The translations under genes were made by a program, and so were the position numbers. From Tateyamaria sp. (GTDB lineage: Bacteria > Pseudomonadota > Alphaproteobacteria > Rhodobacterales > Rhodobacteraceae): a DNA stretch of 27,753 nucleotides. Position 1 is the first letter of the stretch. Every line of letters begins with the position of its first letter. Below the pieces are notes generated by a model. The model did not search any database, was not told the DNA's origin, and saw only the letters and a program-made list of their open reading frames with translations. This document shows, one piece after another, positions 1-6,513 of this stretch. The stretch spans positions 1 to 27,753 of the forward strand of contig JABITU010000343.1 in the NCBI GenBank assembly GCA_018668195.1, in the 5' to 3' direction.

Positions 1-110
1 GGGGGCAGGTCTGTTGTCTGGGCAAGTGCCTCAACGGCGCGCATCGTGTCGGCCCCTGGGCCAATCCAGGCACGTCCTGTCAGCGAGGTCTCAACCCCCA
101 GAAACGCCAC
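1..110 (-). CDS. recJ: RecJ single-stranded-DNA exonuclease, N-terminal fragment
   Basis: Only about 36 N-terminal codons are present; the gene runs off the left edge of the window. Translation from a GTG at 110-108 begins MAFLGVETSLTGRAWIGPG, which matches the start I know from RecJ proteins of Rhodobacteraceae. An AAGAAGGAG Shine-Dalgarno stretch lies about 6 bases upstream of the GTG and supports this start. RecJ is a 5'-3' ssDNA exonuclease of the DHH phosphoesterase family used in recombination and mismatch repair; none of the DHH motifs fall inside the fragment, so the call rests on the N-terminus and on the hom-glpX-recJ order common in this family. Identity is therefore likely but not proven here. 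Confidence 0.7.
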   Translation of the reverse strand, partial: MAFLGVETSLTGRAWIGPGADTMRAVEALAQTTDLP

Positions 111-139
111 TGCAATCTCCTTCTTTTAGATAGAAATAT

Positions 140-156
140 CCTCGCTCGAGGCGAGG
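140..156. other. Short hairpin between glpX and recJ
   Basis: A 6-bp perfect inverted repeat CCTCGC / GCGAGG with a 5-base loop sits in the 97-bp glpX-recJ gap. No T tract follows on the minus strand, so it is a weak terminator or processing-site candidate. Confidence 0.3.
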
Positions 157-207
157 AAACTTGTTTGCGACGACATTCGTCCATTCAGTCTGGTCGCAGA
201 TTTCTAC

Positions 208-1176
208 TCAGACCGTATGTGTTGGCGTTCGGTAGCTCATCCGGCGCACGGACCCCGTTTTCGAGCGCATCAAAAGCGTCTCGCAGGTCAGCCAGCCCGG
301 TTCGCGCTGTACCGCAGACAAAAGTGAGCCGGAAGTCACTCCGGTTGCGGCAAAAATCACATCCTGCGTGACCATATCATCGCGCGTGTAAATCCTGTCA
401 AAATCGGTGATCCCAGCCTTACTGGCACGTCCACGCTCGTCATTATTGCGAAACAGCAGCCGGCCATAAATCTGACCTCCCATGCATTTCAAAGCGGCGG
501 CGGCCAGCACGCCTTCGGGTGCGCCACCTTCGCCCATGTACATGTCGATGCCCGTCGATGGATCGGCGCAGTGCATGACCCCGGCCACGTCGCCGTCTGT
601 GATCAACCGGATCGAAGCGCCGGTGCCGCGCACATCGGCAATGATTTTTTCGTGACGGGGGCGCTCAAGGATACAGACCGTAATGTCAGAGGGTGCGCAC
701 CCTTTTGCAGCGGCCAGAGCTGTCACTCGCTCGGCCGCGCTCATGTCCATGGTGACGGTGTCGGGTGCAAATCCGGGCCCGATGGCCAGTTTGTCCATGT
801 ACACATCCGGTGCATGCAGCATTGATCCGCGTGGCCCCAGAGCGATAACCGTTAGCGCGTTGGGCATATCCTTGGCTGTCAGATTGGTCCCTTCGAGGGG
901 GTCGAGAGCGATGTCTACGCCGGGCCCGTTGCCTGTGCCGACCTCTTCGCCGATAAACAGCATTGGCGCCTCGTCCCGTTCGCCTTCACCGATGACAACA
1001 ACACCAGCGATATCCAGAAGGTTGAGCTGATCGCGCATGGCATTTACTGCGGCTTGGTCGGCGGCTTTCTCGTCGCCATGACCAACCAGACGGGCTGAGG
1101 CGAGTGCCGCAGCCTCGGATACGCGGGCAAGGCCCAACGACAGCAGGCGGTCTTGAAATTGGGCGGTGGCGGTCAT
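208..1176 (-). CDS. glpX: Class II fructose-1,6-bisphosphatase GlpX
   Basis: 322 aa, the usual length of GlpX. It hydrolyses fructose 1,6-bisphosphate to fructose 6-phosphate in gluconeogenesis (and sedoheptulose 1,7-bisphosphate in some relatives) in the cytosol. Visible signatures are the metal/phosphate-binding stretch IGEGERDEAP (residues 62-71) and DPLEGTN (92-98), followed by the family pattern MPNALTVIALGPRG. The C-terminus carries the conserved SKTGSVRRM segment. The ATG at 1176 follows an AAAGGAC ribosome site. It lies 36 bp downstream of hom and 97 bp upstream of recJ on the same strand, so hom-glpX(-recJ) is probably one transcription unit. No regulator site was seen. Confidence 0.95.
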   Translation of the reverse strand: MTATAQFQDRLLSLGLARVSEAAALASARLVGHGDEKAADQAAVNAMRDQLNLLDIAGVVVIGEGERDEAPMLFIGEEVGTGNGPGVDIALDPLEGTNLTAKDMPNALTVIALGPRGSMLHAPDVYMDKLAIGPGFAPDTVTMDMSAAERVTALAAAKGCAPSDITVCILERPRHEKIIADVRGTGASIRLITDGDVAGVMHCADPSTGIDMYMGEGGAPEGVLAAAALKCMGGQIYGRLLFRNNDERGRASKAGITDFDRIYTRDDMVTQDVIFAATGVTSGSLLSAVQREPGWLTCETLLMRSKTGSVRRMSYRTPTHTV

Positions 1177-1212
1177 GGCAATGGTCCTTTGTGGAAAAGA
1201 TGTAGAACGGGT

Positions 1213-2499
1213 TCAAACGGCTTCGATTCGCAAGACAACAGGGTCTGTTGTCAGCACACCGGTGCCGCGCATGGCATCAAGCGCCTGATCGACAGAGCTG
1301 CGGGTACACGTATGAGTTACAATCAGAACTGGGGCAGAGGCATCTGCATGCCCATATTGGCGCATACGGTCAATGCTGACGCCTGCTTGGCCAAGAACGG
1401 CTGCTATCTTGGCCAAGGCACCGGGTTTGTCATGCAGCGTCATGCGCAAATAGTAGGGCGCGGGAAGCACGGATCTGGCTGGGGTGCTGTGTTCCAGGCT
1501 GATGGCGGGTTGCCCGAAAACTGGCAACCGTACACCGCGTGCGATGTCACAGATGTCACCCATTACAGCTGATGCTGTCGGCCCTTCACCGGCGCCCGGG
1601 CCGCGCAAAACAACCTGCTCAACGGCGTGACCTTCGATGGCGACCATGTTGGTTCCGCCTTGCAGCTGTGCCAGCGGCGATGTGTCGGGCACAAGGCAGG
1701 GCATCATCCGTTGCTCGAGGCCGCGCCCAGTTTTTTGTGCGACGCCGAGTAATTTTATTTTGTATCCCATATCAGCGGCTTGTCGGATATCATCGATGCT
1801 GACGCGTTCGATCCCCTCCAGTTCGATCCCCTCGAAATTTACGCGCGTGCCAAAAGCGATTGCGGAAAGGATCGCCAGTTTATGTGCTGCATCAATGCCG
1901 CCCACATCCAGTTGCGGATCTGCTTCCAGATAGCCAAGCCCGTCAGCTTCTGCAAAAACTTCGTCATAGGTTAGTCCTGCGTTTTCCATGCGGGTCAGGA
2001 TGTAGTTGCATGACCCGTTCATAACCCCGACGATGCGCGTGATCTCGTTGCCTGCAAGTCCTTCGGTCAGGGCTTTGACGACCGGTATGCCGCCTGCCAC
2101 GGCAGCCTCGTAGCGTAATGAGACCTCGGCCGCTTCGGCGGCTTCAGCCAGTTCTTGGCCGTGAATGGCAAGCATGGCTTTGTTGGCGGTAACGACATGC
2201 TTGCCAGCAGCAATTGCAGCTTCTGTTGCAGCTTTAGCAGGTCCATCTGTTCCGCCCATCAATTCGACAAACACATCAACATCATCGCGCGTTGCAAGCG
2301 CAACGGGGTCATCCTCCCAAGCATAACCGGTCAGTGGGATAGAGCGGTCTTTGCTGCGGCTGCGGGCACTGATTGCGGAAATGGAAATGTCACAGCCCGT
2401 GCGTGCAGCGATTAAAGCGGCTTGCTGGCGCACGAGTTTAATCACGCCTATGCCAACGGTGCCCAGTCCCGCGATGCCGAGGCGCAAGGGAGTATTCAT
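1213..2499 (-). CDS. hom: Homoserine dehydrogenase with C-terminal ACT domain
   Basis: 428 aa. Reduces aspartate semialdehyde to homoserine with NAD(P)H, the branch point to threonine and methionine. The N-terminal Rossmann fold shows GLGTVG (residues 11-16); the middle has the dehydrogenase signature around DPQLDVGGIDAAHKLAIL; the last ~80 residues (from about YLRMTLHDKPGALAKIA) form an ACT domain, which in this family mediates threonine feedback. It is a stand-alone enzyme, not fused to aspartokinase. The ATG at 2499 follows an AAGGA site. It is the first gene of the probable hom-glpX-recJ unit; the 86 bp upstream separate it from a small lipoprotein gene on the same strand. Confidence 0.95.
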   Translation of the reverse strand: MNTPLRLGIAGLGTVGIGVIKLVRQQAALIAARTGCDISISAISARSRSKDRSIPLTGYAWEDDPVALATRDDVDVFVELMGGTDGPAKAATEAAIAAGKHVVTANKAMLAIHGQELAEAAEAAEVSLRYEAAVAGGIPVVKALTEGLAGNEITRIVGVMNGSCNYILTRMENAGLTYDEVFAEADGLGYLEADPQLDVGGIDAAHKLAILSAIAFGTRVNFEGIELEGIERVSIDDIRQAADMGYKIKLLGVAQKTGRGLEQRMMPCLVPDTSPLAQLQGGTNMVAIEGHAVEQVVLRGPGAGEGPTASAVMGDICDIARGVRLPVFGQPAISLEHSTPARSVLPAPYYLRMTLHDKPGALAKIAAVLGQAGVSIDRMRQYGHADASAPVLIVTHTCTRSSVDQALDAMRGTGVLTTDPVVLRIEAV

Positions 2500-2585
2500 G
2501 GCAAAGTCCTTCTTTAAATCGCTATGTCGATCGGGATGTATCGAGTTCTGCTCAGGGGTGCAATTGCCTGATCTGCCGCGCTTGG

Positions 2586-2870
2586 TTAGCGCATACCGCT
2601 GCGCAACCGTAACCGGGCATTGGTATCTATCGGTTCGTGTTTTTTCATATCACGAGTTCTTGCCTTTAGGGCACTGATGCGCGCCTCAAGGTATTGTGTC
2701 GTCCGATTAGGATCGACGCCGGCCGGAAAGGCAGAGGCCAACAGCGGATCCAGCGGTACAAGGGGCGGGTAGTTCGTATCCGTCAGGTCAGCAGAAATTG
2801 TGCCGTCTATGTCTGAAAACTGGGCGCAGGCGGTCAGAGTCAGTAAGAGGGTAATGCAGGCAGCACGCAT
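2586..2870 (-). CDS. Small predicted lipoprotein
   Basis: 94 aa, not recognised by name. The N-terminus has one basic residue, a short hydrophobic stretch and a lipobox LTAC with the acceptor cysteine at residue 15, so it is probably a lipid-anchored envelope protein processed by signal peptidase II. After the lipobox it is rich in Asp, Pro and Leu with a PLVPLDPLL segment, followed by a short helix-prone part (YLEARISALKARTRDM) and a basic tail. Similar small lipoproteins upstream of hom occur in related genomes as far as I recall, but function is unknown. Shine-Dalgarno is weak. It is on the same strand as hom, 86 bp upstream. Confidence 0.75.
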   Translation of the reverse strand: MRAACITLLLTLTACAQFSDIDGTISADLTDTNYPPLVPLDPLLASAFPAGVDPNRTTQYLEARISALKARTRDMKKHEPIDTNARLRLRSGMR

Positions 2871-2950
2871 AACGGGTGATCGGATCCCTGATTAAAAAGC
2901 TGTGCCTGTGATGCACCAGAGATGAGTACGGTGCAAGCGTGGCTTGGTTT

Positions 2951-2964
2951 TGAACGACTGTTCA
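2951..2964. promoter_or_regulatory. Candidate TetR operator (TGAAC-N4-GTTCA)
   Basis: A perfect inverted repeat, TGAACGACTGTTCA, centred about 21 bp before the start codon of the TetR-family gene at 2979. Inverted repeats of this size at this position are typical of autoregulated TetR proteins. The assignment is inference from position and symmetry. Confidence 0.55.
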
Positions 2965-2978
2965 GTTAACATGAAAGT

Positions 2979-3566
2979 ATGGCACGAACCACTGGCTCGC
3001 ATTCAGATATTACCGGCCCGCGCGTTCGTGCAGCGGCCCTGCGCCTTTTTGCGCGCCACGGTTTTGCCGCTGTGTCGATGCGTCAGATCGCAATGGAAGT
3101 TGGCGTTCAGGTCGGTGCGCTTTACAATTACACGCCGGACAAACAGACATTGTTATTCGAACTGATGCGCGATCACATGATCGAATTGTTGCGTGCTGCT
3201 GTGACGTTTCCGCGCGACATGCCGTTGGCAGATCTTGAGAATTTCGTTCGGTTTCACATAGCTTTTCACCATGATCGTCCTGACGCCGTATTTATCGCCT
3301 ATATGGAGCTGCGTAATCTGGAGCCTGATAATTTCGCCGAGATCGAGGCCTTGCGGGGGCAGTATGAGGCTGTTCTTGAAAGCATTTTGGAAGCGGGGCG
3401 GTTTAATGTTGCGGATCGTAAGATTGCGACACTCGCAATTATTGCAATGTTGACTGGTGTGAGTACATGGTTTCGCACCGGTGGTCGCCTGAGCCTTGGG
3501 GCGGTTCAGGAGCAGTATTGGGAGATGGTGCGGCGTATGGTTGGGCCGGAGGGTGGCTCTGTTTGA
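2979..3566 (+). CDS. TetR/AcrR-family transcriptional regulator
   Basis: 195 aa, normal for TetR regulators. Residues about 13-60 form the DNA-binding domain: AALRLFARHGF, then VSMRQIAMEVGVQVGALYNY, the family's helix-turn-helix signature, followed by PDKQTLLFEL. The C-terminal ~130 residues are the helical ligand/dimerisation domain and give no clear ligand. It stands alone; the convergent neighbour is a pirin gene. A perfect TGAAC-N4-GTTCA palindrome directly upstream suggests autoregulation. The ATG at 2979 has only a weak GAAAG ribosome site; an ATG at 2971 is out of frame. The TGA stop lies inside the left arm of the following hairpin. Confidence 0.92.
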   Translation: MARTTGSHSDITGPRVRAAALRLFARHGFAAVSMRQIAMEVGVQVGALYNYTPDKQTLLFELMRDHMIELLRAAVTFPRDMPLADLENFVRFHIAFHHDRPDAVFIAYMELRNLEPDNFAEIEALRGQYEAVLESILEAGRFNVADRKIATLAIIAMLTGVSTWFRTGGRLSLGAVQEQYWEMVRRMVGPEGGSV

Positions 3567-3599
3567 CCTTGCGGTCAAAGGCGCCCACCCACCGACCCT
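3562..3599 (+). terminator. Hairpin with C-rich tail, copy 1
   Basis: Perfect 7-bp stem TTTGACC / GGTCAAA with loop TTGC (3562-3579), directly followed by a C-rich 20-mer (3580-3599) reading GGCGCCCACCCACC and then GACCCT. The identical 20-mer follows another hairpin at 24066-24084. The stop codon of the TetR gene is inside the stem. It lies between convergent genes, so it probably ends or stabilises the transcript; there is no U tract. Confidence 0.6.
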
Positions 3600-3616
3600 T
3601 GGGCGAGTTAGATCAT

Positions 3617-4528
3617 TCAATGTGCCGCATTGATAAACGTTCCGTTGCGCAGATCCTTCATGGCTTGCATTAGTTCGGCTTTGGTATTCATGACAATGGG
3701 CCCATGCCACGCAATGGGTTCATCGATGGGTGCACCCGAAATAAGCAGAAAGCGGATGCCCTCGGGACCTGCCTGAACAGTGACTTCGTCACCAGTTCCA
3801 AAACGGATCAGTGTGCGATCTCCAGAGAGGTCACGGATGTTAAGTTCCTGCCCTGAAACCTCTTTTTCAAGGAGTATGCCTGAGGGTGTTGAGGCATCGG
3901 CAAAAGCGCCCATACCCTGGAACACGTATGCAAAGGCGCGTCGATAAGTATCGATCTGAAACGCTTTTTTAAGACCTGCAGGTACGAATATATCAAGATA
4001 CTGCGGGTCGGATGCGATGCCGTCCACTGGACCGCTGGCACCCCAGAAATTTCCTGTGATCACCTTTACGGTTGTGCCATCGTCGTCCGTCACAACTGGA
4101 ATGTCGGCATCGGCAATATCCTGATAGCGCGGGGCTGTCATCTTTTGTGCGGCGGGTAGGTTGCCCCATAGCTGAAAGCCATGCATTTGGCCACGTTGGT
4201 TTCCATGTGGCATTTCTTTGTGCAGGATACCTGACCCTGCTGTCATCCACTGCACTGAACCGGCACCAAGTGTGCCCGAGTTTCCAAGACTGTCGCTGTG
4301 CTCAACCGTGCCTTCCAAAACATAAGTAATTGTTTCTATTCCCCTGTGTGGATGCCAAGGGAAGCCTTTTTTGAAATGTGCGGGCACGTCGTTGCGAAAA
4401 TCATCAAATAGCAAGAACGGATCCAGCTCGCTAGGGTCTTGAAAGCCGAACGCCCGGTGCAAGTGGACGCCTGCACCTTCCATGGTGGGTTTTGCCTGAC
4501 GGGTTTCGAGTATTGGTCTGAGAGACAT
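3617..4528 (-). CDS. Pirin family protein
   Basis: 303 aa, bicupin of the pirin family (cytosolic metal-binding; some members are quercetinases, others act as regulators). The N-terminal cupin shows PWHPHRGIETITYVLEG with H59 and H61, and HKEMP with H103 and E105: the four metal ligands of pirins are all present, so the metal site should be intact. The C-terminal domain ends with PIVMNTKAELMQAMKDL, a typical pirin tail. Substrate cannot be read from sequence. The ATG at 4528 follows GGAG with 8-base spacing. It is convergent with the TetR gene; upstream lies a gene-poor stretch starting with a dispersed repeat. Confidence 0.92.
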   Translation of the reverse strand: MSLRPILETRQAKPTMEGAGVHLHRAFGFQDPSELDPFLLFDDFRNDVPAHFKKGFPWHPHRGIETITYVLEGTVEHSDSLGNSGTLGAGSVQWMTAGSGILHKEMPHGNQRGQMHGFQLWGNLPAAQKMTAPRYQDIADADIPVVTDDDGTTVKVITGNFWGASGPVDGIASDPQYLDIFVPAGLKKAFQIDTYRRAFAYVFQGMGAFADASTPSGILLEKEVSGQELNIRDLSGDRTLIRFGTGDEVTVQAGPEGIRFLLISGAPIDEPIAWHGPIVMNTKAELMQAMKDLRNGTFINAAH

Positions 4529-4565
4529 TTGAAAGCTCCAATTCCGATCACATTACAGTATCAGT

Positions 4566-4666
4566 AAAGCGTTATGCGAAAAACCAGTCTCGCCTAACGC
4601 TGCCTGAAATCAAAGATTTCAACGCGTTAGGAGATGCCTGATGTTCCAGGTATTCTGTCAAATGGT
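4566..4666 (+). repeat. Dispersed ~101-bp MITE-like repeat, copy A
   Basis: Starts with AAAGCGTTATGCGAAA and ends with a diverged version of the right terminus (TTCTGTCAAATGGT). Internally, CCTAACGC/GCGTTAGG and TGAAATC/GATTTCA form nested arms, so the unit can fold into one long hairpin. Contains the shared segment GATGTTCCAGGTATT. Preceded by T, giving the TAAAGCG boundary seen in several copies. Related copies: 5015-5115, 10053-10151, 15541-15641 (all inverted) and 22060-22161. Confidence 0.75.
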
Positions 4667-5014
4667 ATATCTGTTCTTTTGCGCGCCGCAATCGGTGTCA
4701 GCGAACGCCTTATGTGCGCAAATGGTGTGTGTGTGACGGGAACCACCGCAACCGTTTGGTTCTCTCATTCCCGAGGACCTGTATGTACAGGTGGGGGCCA
4801 GGTAACCGGACCAAGGCCCGGACAGAGCCAGCTCCCTCGGAATTGCTTAAGGCCACCGGAATGCAACCTATCACGAGTAGGGCAGAACCCGTCACGTCAA
4901 ATATAAGCTTATGCTGGGGTGGGGACAAGAGCGTGGGGGATCTGTGGCGCTACTATCTTGCCGGCATTTTAAGCTGTGTCTTTGCGCATGGCTACTTTTA
5001 CGCGTGCCATCCAT
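4667..5014. other. Unexplained dyad-rich segment between two inverted repeat copies
   Basis: 348 bp with no convincing gene. Open frames in it (a 72-codon one at 4928-4710 minus, a 125-codon one at 4714-5091 plus) have weak or no ribosome sites and no recognisable family. It holds several dyads: CGGGAA (4737-4742) with TTCCCG (4768-4773), GAACCA (4740-4745) with TGGTTC (4757-4762), and ACCTGTA-TG-TACAGGT (4777-4792). A G-rich patch with runs of 4, 4 and 5 G lies at about 4916-4949. It could be a degenerate mobile element, a structured RNA or an RNA-intron remnant; I could not match any known RNA family by eye. Confidence 0.4.
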
Positions 5015-5115
5015 TGCCTTTGACGAAACACCTGGAACATCGGGGACTTTGTTTTGCGCCGAAATCATTGATTTCAGACCACTTTGGCTGACTCACGTTT
5101 TTCGCATGACGCTTT
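5015..5115 (-). repeat. Dispersed ~101-bp MITE-like repeat, copy B
   Basis: On the minus strand it begins AAAGCGTCATGCGAAA (one mismatch to copy A), has the central GAAATCAATGATTTC palindrome and GATGTTCCAGGTGTTTCG, and ends TTTCGTCAAAGGCA. Exactly the length of copy A and in opposite orientation, so the two bracket 4667-5014. The outer boundary is TTAAAGCG on the minus strand. Confidence 0.75.
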
Positions 5116-5217
5116 AAGAGGTTTTATCGTTGGCATGATCGCTGAGGTTCATGGTGGAAAATAAAGCGTGTGTTGCGCAGGGAACTCTCTGTATTTGCCA
5201 CAGAATGCCTTGCAAAC

Positions 5218-5232
5218 GTTCCTATATTGTTC
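5218..5232 (+). promoter_or_regulatory. SOS box (LexA site) of mmcB
   Basis: GTTC-CTATATT-GTTC matches the alphaproteobacterial LexA consensus GTTC-N7-GTTC exactly. It ends 14 bp before the preferred mmcB start at 5246. MmcB of Caulobacter is known to be SOS-controlled and linked to mitomycin C resistance, which fits. Confidence 0.75.
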
Positions 5233-5245
5233 GTATTTCTCAATT

Positions 5246-5701
5246 ATGAAAACCCTGTCTGACCCGTTAGCATTGATGCCTGGCCAACTTTTGGCGCGCG
5301 GGGTGGCACGTCATTTCGCCTCTTTGGGCTGGTCCACGGTTGAAGAGCTTGTGCCAAGCCGTGGTTTGCGGGTCGATGTGATGGCGCTGGGCCGTAAGGG
5401 AGAGGTTTGGGTGATCGAGTGCAAGTCAAGTCGGGCAGATTTCATGTCGGATCACAAGTGGCAGGGGTATCTTGAGTGGTGCGACCGGTTCTTTTGGGCC
5501 GTGGATGTCGATTTTCCAGTTGAGTTGTTGCCGAAAGAGACAGGTTTGATGATCGGCGACGCATATGGATCTGATATCCTGCGCATGGGGTCGGAAAAGC
5601 GTCTGGCGCCCGCGCGGCGCAAGGCGATGGTCCACAAGTTCGCAAGCCATGCTGCGCGGCGGTTACAGGCGCTGCGGGATCCGAGTGCGGACTTTGGATG
5701 A
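5246..5701 (+). CDS. mmcB: MmcB family DNA repair protein (putative endonuclease)
   Basis: 151 aa from ATG 5246 (MKTLSDPLALMPGQLL). A longer frame from 5168 exists, but its extra 26 residues cover the SOS box, so 5246 is preferred; Shine-Dalgarno is poor for either. Residues around DVMALGRKGEVWVIECKSSRADFMSD show a PD-(D/E)xK-like nuclease core: D in RVDVMA, then E-C-K in VIECKSS. MmcB acts in tolerance of DNA damage such as mitomycin C lesions in Caulobacter. The upstream GTTC-N7-GTTC box predicts induction by LexA loss. It is convergent with the small gene at 5751-5939. Confidence 0.88.
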   Translation: MKTLSDPLALMPGQLLARGVARHFASLGWSTVEELVPSRGLRVDVMALGRKGEVWVIECKSSRADFMSDHKWQGYLEWCDRFFWAVDVDFPVELLPKETGLMIGDAYGSDILRMGSEKRLAPARRKAMVHKFASHAARRLQALRDPSADFG

Positions 5702-5750
5702 TACAATTGGCTTCAGTTGTGCGATGCAGCTCGAAGGGCGAGCATGATAA

Positions 5751-5939
5751 TCATCTCTTCAAGAGCGAAGCGGCCTTTGCTGCGGCTCGGATTTCATCAG
5801 CGATTTCTTCAGCCTCTTCCGGGTCAAAATCCATTGGGATTTCGACACCTTTTCCCTCGACATATATTCTCACCATACCCTTGTCGGTTGGGCCGATTTG
5901 CAGGTTGGTTTCGACGTCGTGCTCGGTGTTGATGCCCAT
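5751..5939 (-). CDS. Small acidic conserved protein (DUF6324-like)
   Basis: 62 aa. Sequence such as LQIGPTDKGMVRIYVEGKGVEIPMDFDPEEAEEIADEIRAAA resembles the small Rhodobacteraceae family that I recall as DUF6324; this name is from memory. It looks like a short beta-hairpin followed by an acidic helix, cytosolic, with no signal or membrane segment. The start at 5939 has GAGG about 5 bases upstream. Convergent with mmcB, with 49 bp between stops containing a GCTCG-AAGGG-CGAGC hairpin (5729-5743). Function unknown. Confidence 0.8.
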   Translation of the reverse strand: MGINTEHDVETNLQIGPTDKGMVRIYVEGKGVEIPMDFDPEEAEEIADEIRAAAKAASLLKR

Positions 5940-6327
5940 GGGAGCCTCGCGTTTTTACTGCTAGCGTGTGCTAGCTCGTGCCGGTTTGATTGGCAAGCGG
6001 GTTGGCGATGGGTTGCGTGCATTTCTGTCGTTAAGCAGCGCTTGGCCTAGGTGGGTGATCTTAACTGGCTGATGCGCTGGCAGCCCGAGGGACCAGAATT
6101 GTGGATTAATCCATGGAATTTATTCATGCTTGAGGTCTGTGCTTGAATGCTTGTCACGGTTGCGAAAGCCAAACATTGGTCAATGCTTTTTTGTTGGGAG
6201 CGGGTGCACCTGAACGGCGTTTGAACACATGTGATCATTTGGCCTGAATTTTGGAAGAACAAACCGGATTTTATCGCTTTTGGCGGTCTTGCAATCGGCG
6301 AAAGGGATAGGTAATCCTCTGGTCAGT
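5940..6327. other. Intergenic region upstream of tRNA-His
   Basis: 388 bp with no gene I can support. A 71-codon minus-strand frame (6262-6047) has no family resemblance. Near the left end GCTAGC-GTGT-GCTAGC forms a short dyad. The right end carries the presumed tRNA promoter: TTGCAA at 6289-6294 followed, after 16 bases, by a GTAATC/TAATCC stretch ending about 12 bp before the tRNA; that promoter is a weak call. Confidence 0.4.
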
Positions 6328-6404
6328 GCCGCCTTAGCTCAGTTGGTTAGAGCGCTTGATTGTGGATCAAGAGGTCCCTGGTTCGAGACCAGGAGGTGGT
6401 ACCA
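6328..6404 (+). tRNA. tRNA-His (GTG anticodon)
   Basis: Full cloverleaf: acceptor GCCGCCT (6328-6334) with AGGTGGT (6394-6400), D arm GCTC/GAGC, anticodon stem CTTGA/TCAAG with loop TTGTGGA and anticodon GTG at 6362-6364, T arm CCTGG-TTCGAGA-CCAGG, and encoded CCA (6402-6404). The discriminator is A73 and the base before G1 is T, so the near-universal G-1 of tRNA-His is not encoded. Loss of G-1 with A73 is a documented feature of many alphaproteobacteria. Confidence 0.97.
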
Positions 6405-6453
6405 CCAAATATTGGTGTGAAATCGCATTAGATTAAATTGGCGAAACAGTCTG

Positions 6454-6495
6454 TTTGCCGTTCGGCAAATGCGCCCGCCCGCCCTCCCCTTTTTT
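6454..6495 (+). terminator. Hairpin with C-rich tail, copy 2 (tRNA-His 3' region)
   Basis: Stem TTTGCC / GGCAAA with loop GTTC (6454-6469), then T and the C-rich tail GCGCCCGCCCGCCCTCCCC (6471-6489), then a run of six T (6490-6495). Same layout as the hairpins at 3562 and 24066 but with its own arms and with a T run added. It separates tRNA-His from the convergent gene at 6514-6831. Confidence 0.65.
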
Positions 6496-6513
6496 AGCAA
6501 GGTTATGGATGGT

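Noticed and set aside
3153..3710. 185-codon minus-strand frame
   Set aside because: It is antisense to the TetR gene and crosses the hairpin; shadow of the real coding strand.
4777..4792. ACCTGTATGTACAGGT resembling an E. coli-type LexA box
   Set aside because: Alphaproteobacteria use GTTC-N7-GTTC; there is no gene positioned to be controlled by it.
4710..4928. 72-codon minus-strand frame inside the repeat-bounded segment
   Set aside because: No Shine-Dalgarno, no family resemblance I can name, and it lies in dyad-rich DNA; a chance frame is as likely.
4714..5091. 125-codon plus-strand frame running into repeat copy B
   Set aside because: Composition is unlike a folded protein (many Cys, His and Trp), it reads through the repeat, and there is no ribosome site.
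5958..5973. GCTAGC-GTGT-GCTAGC dyad
   Set aside because: Short, no T run, and not in a clear regulatory position; probably chance.
6047..6262. 71-codon minus-strand frame upstream of tRNA-His
   Set aside because: No family resemblance, and the region is better explained as tRNA promoter and spacer.
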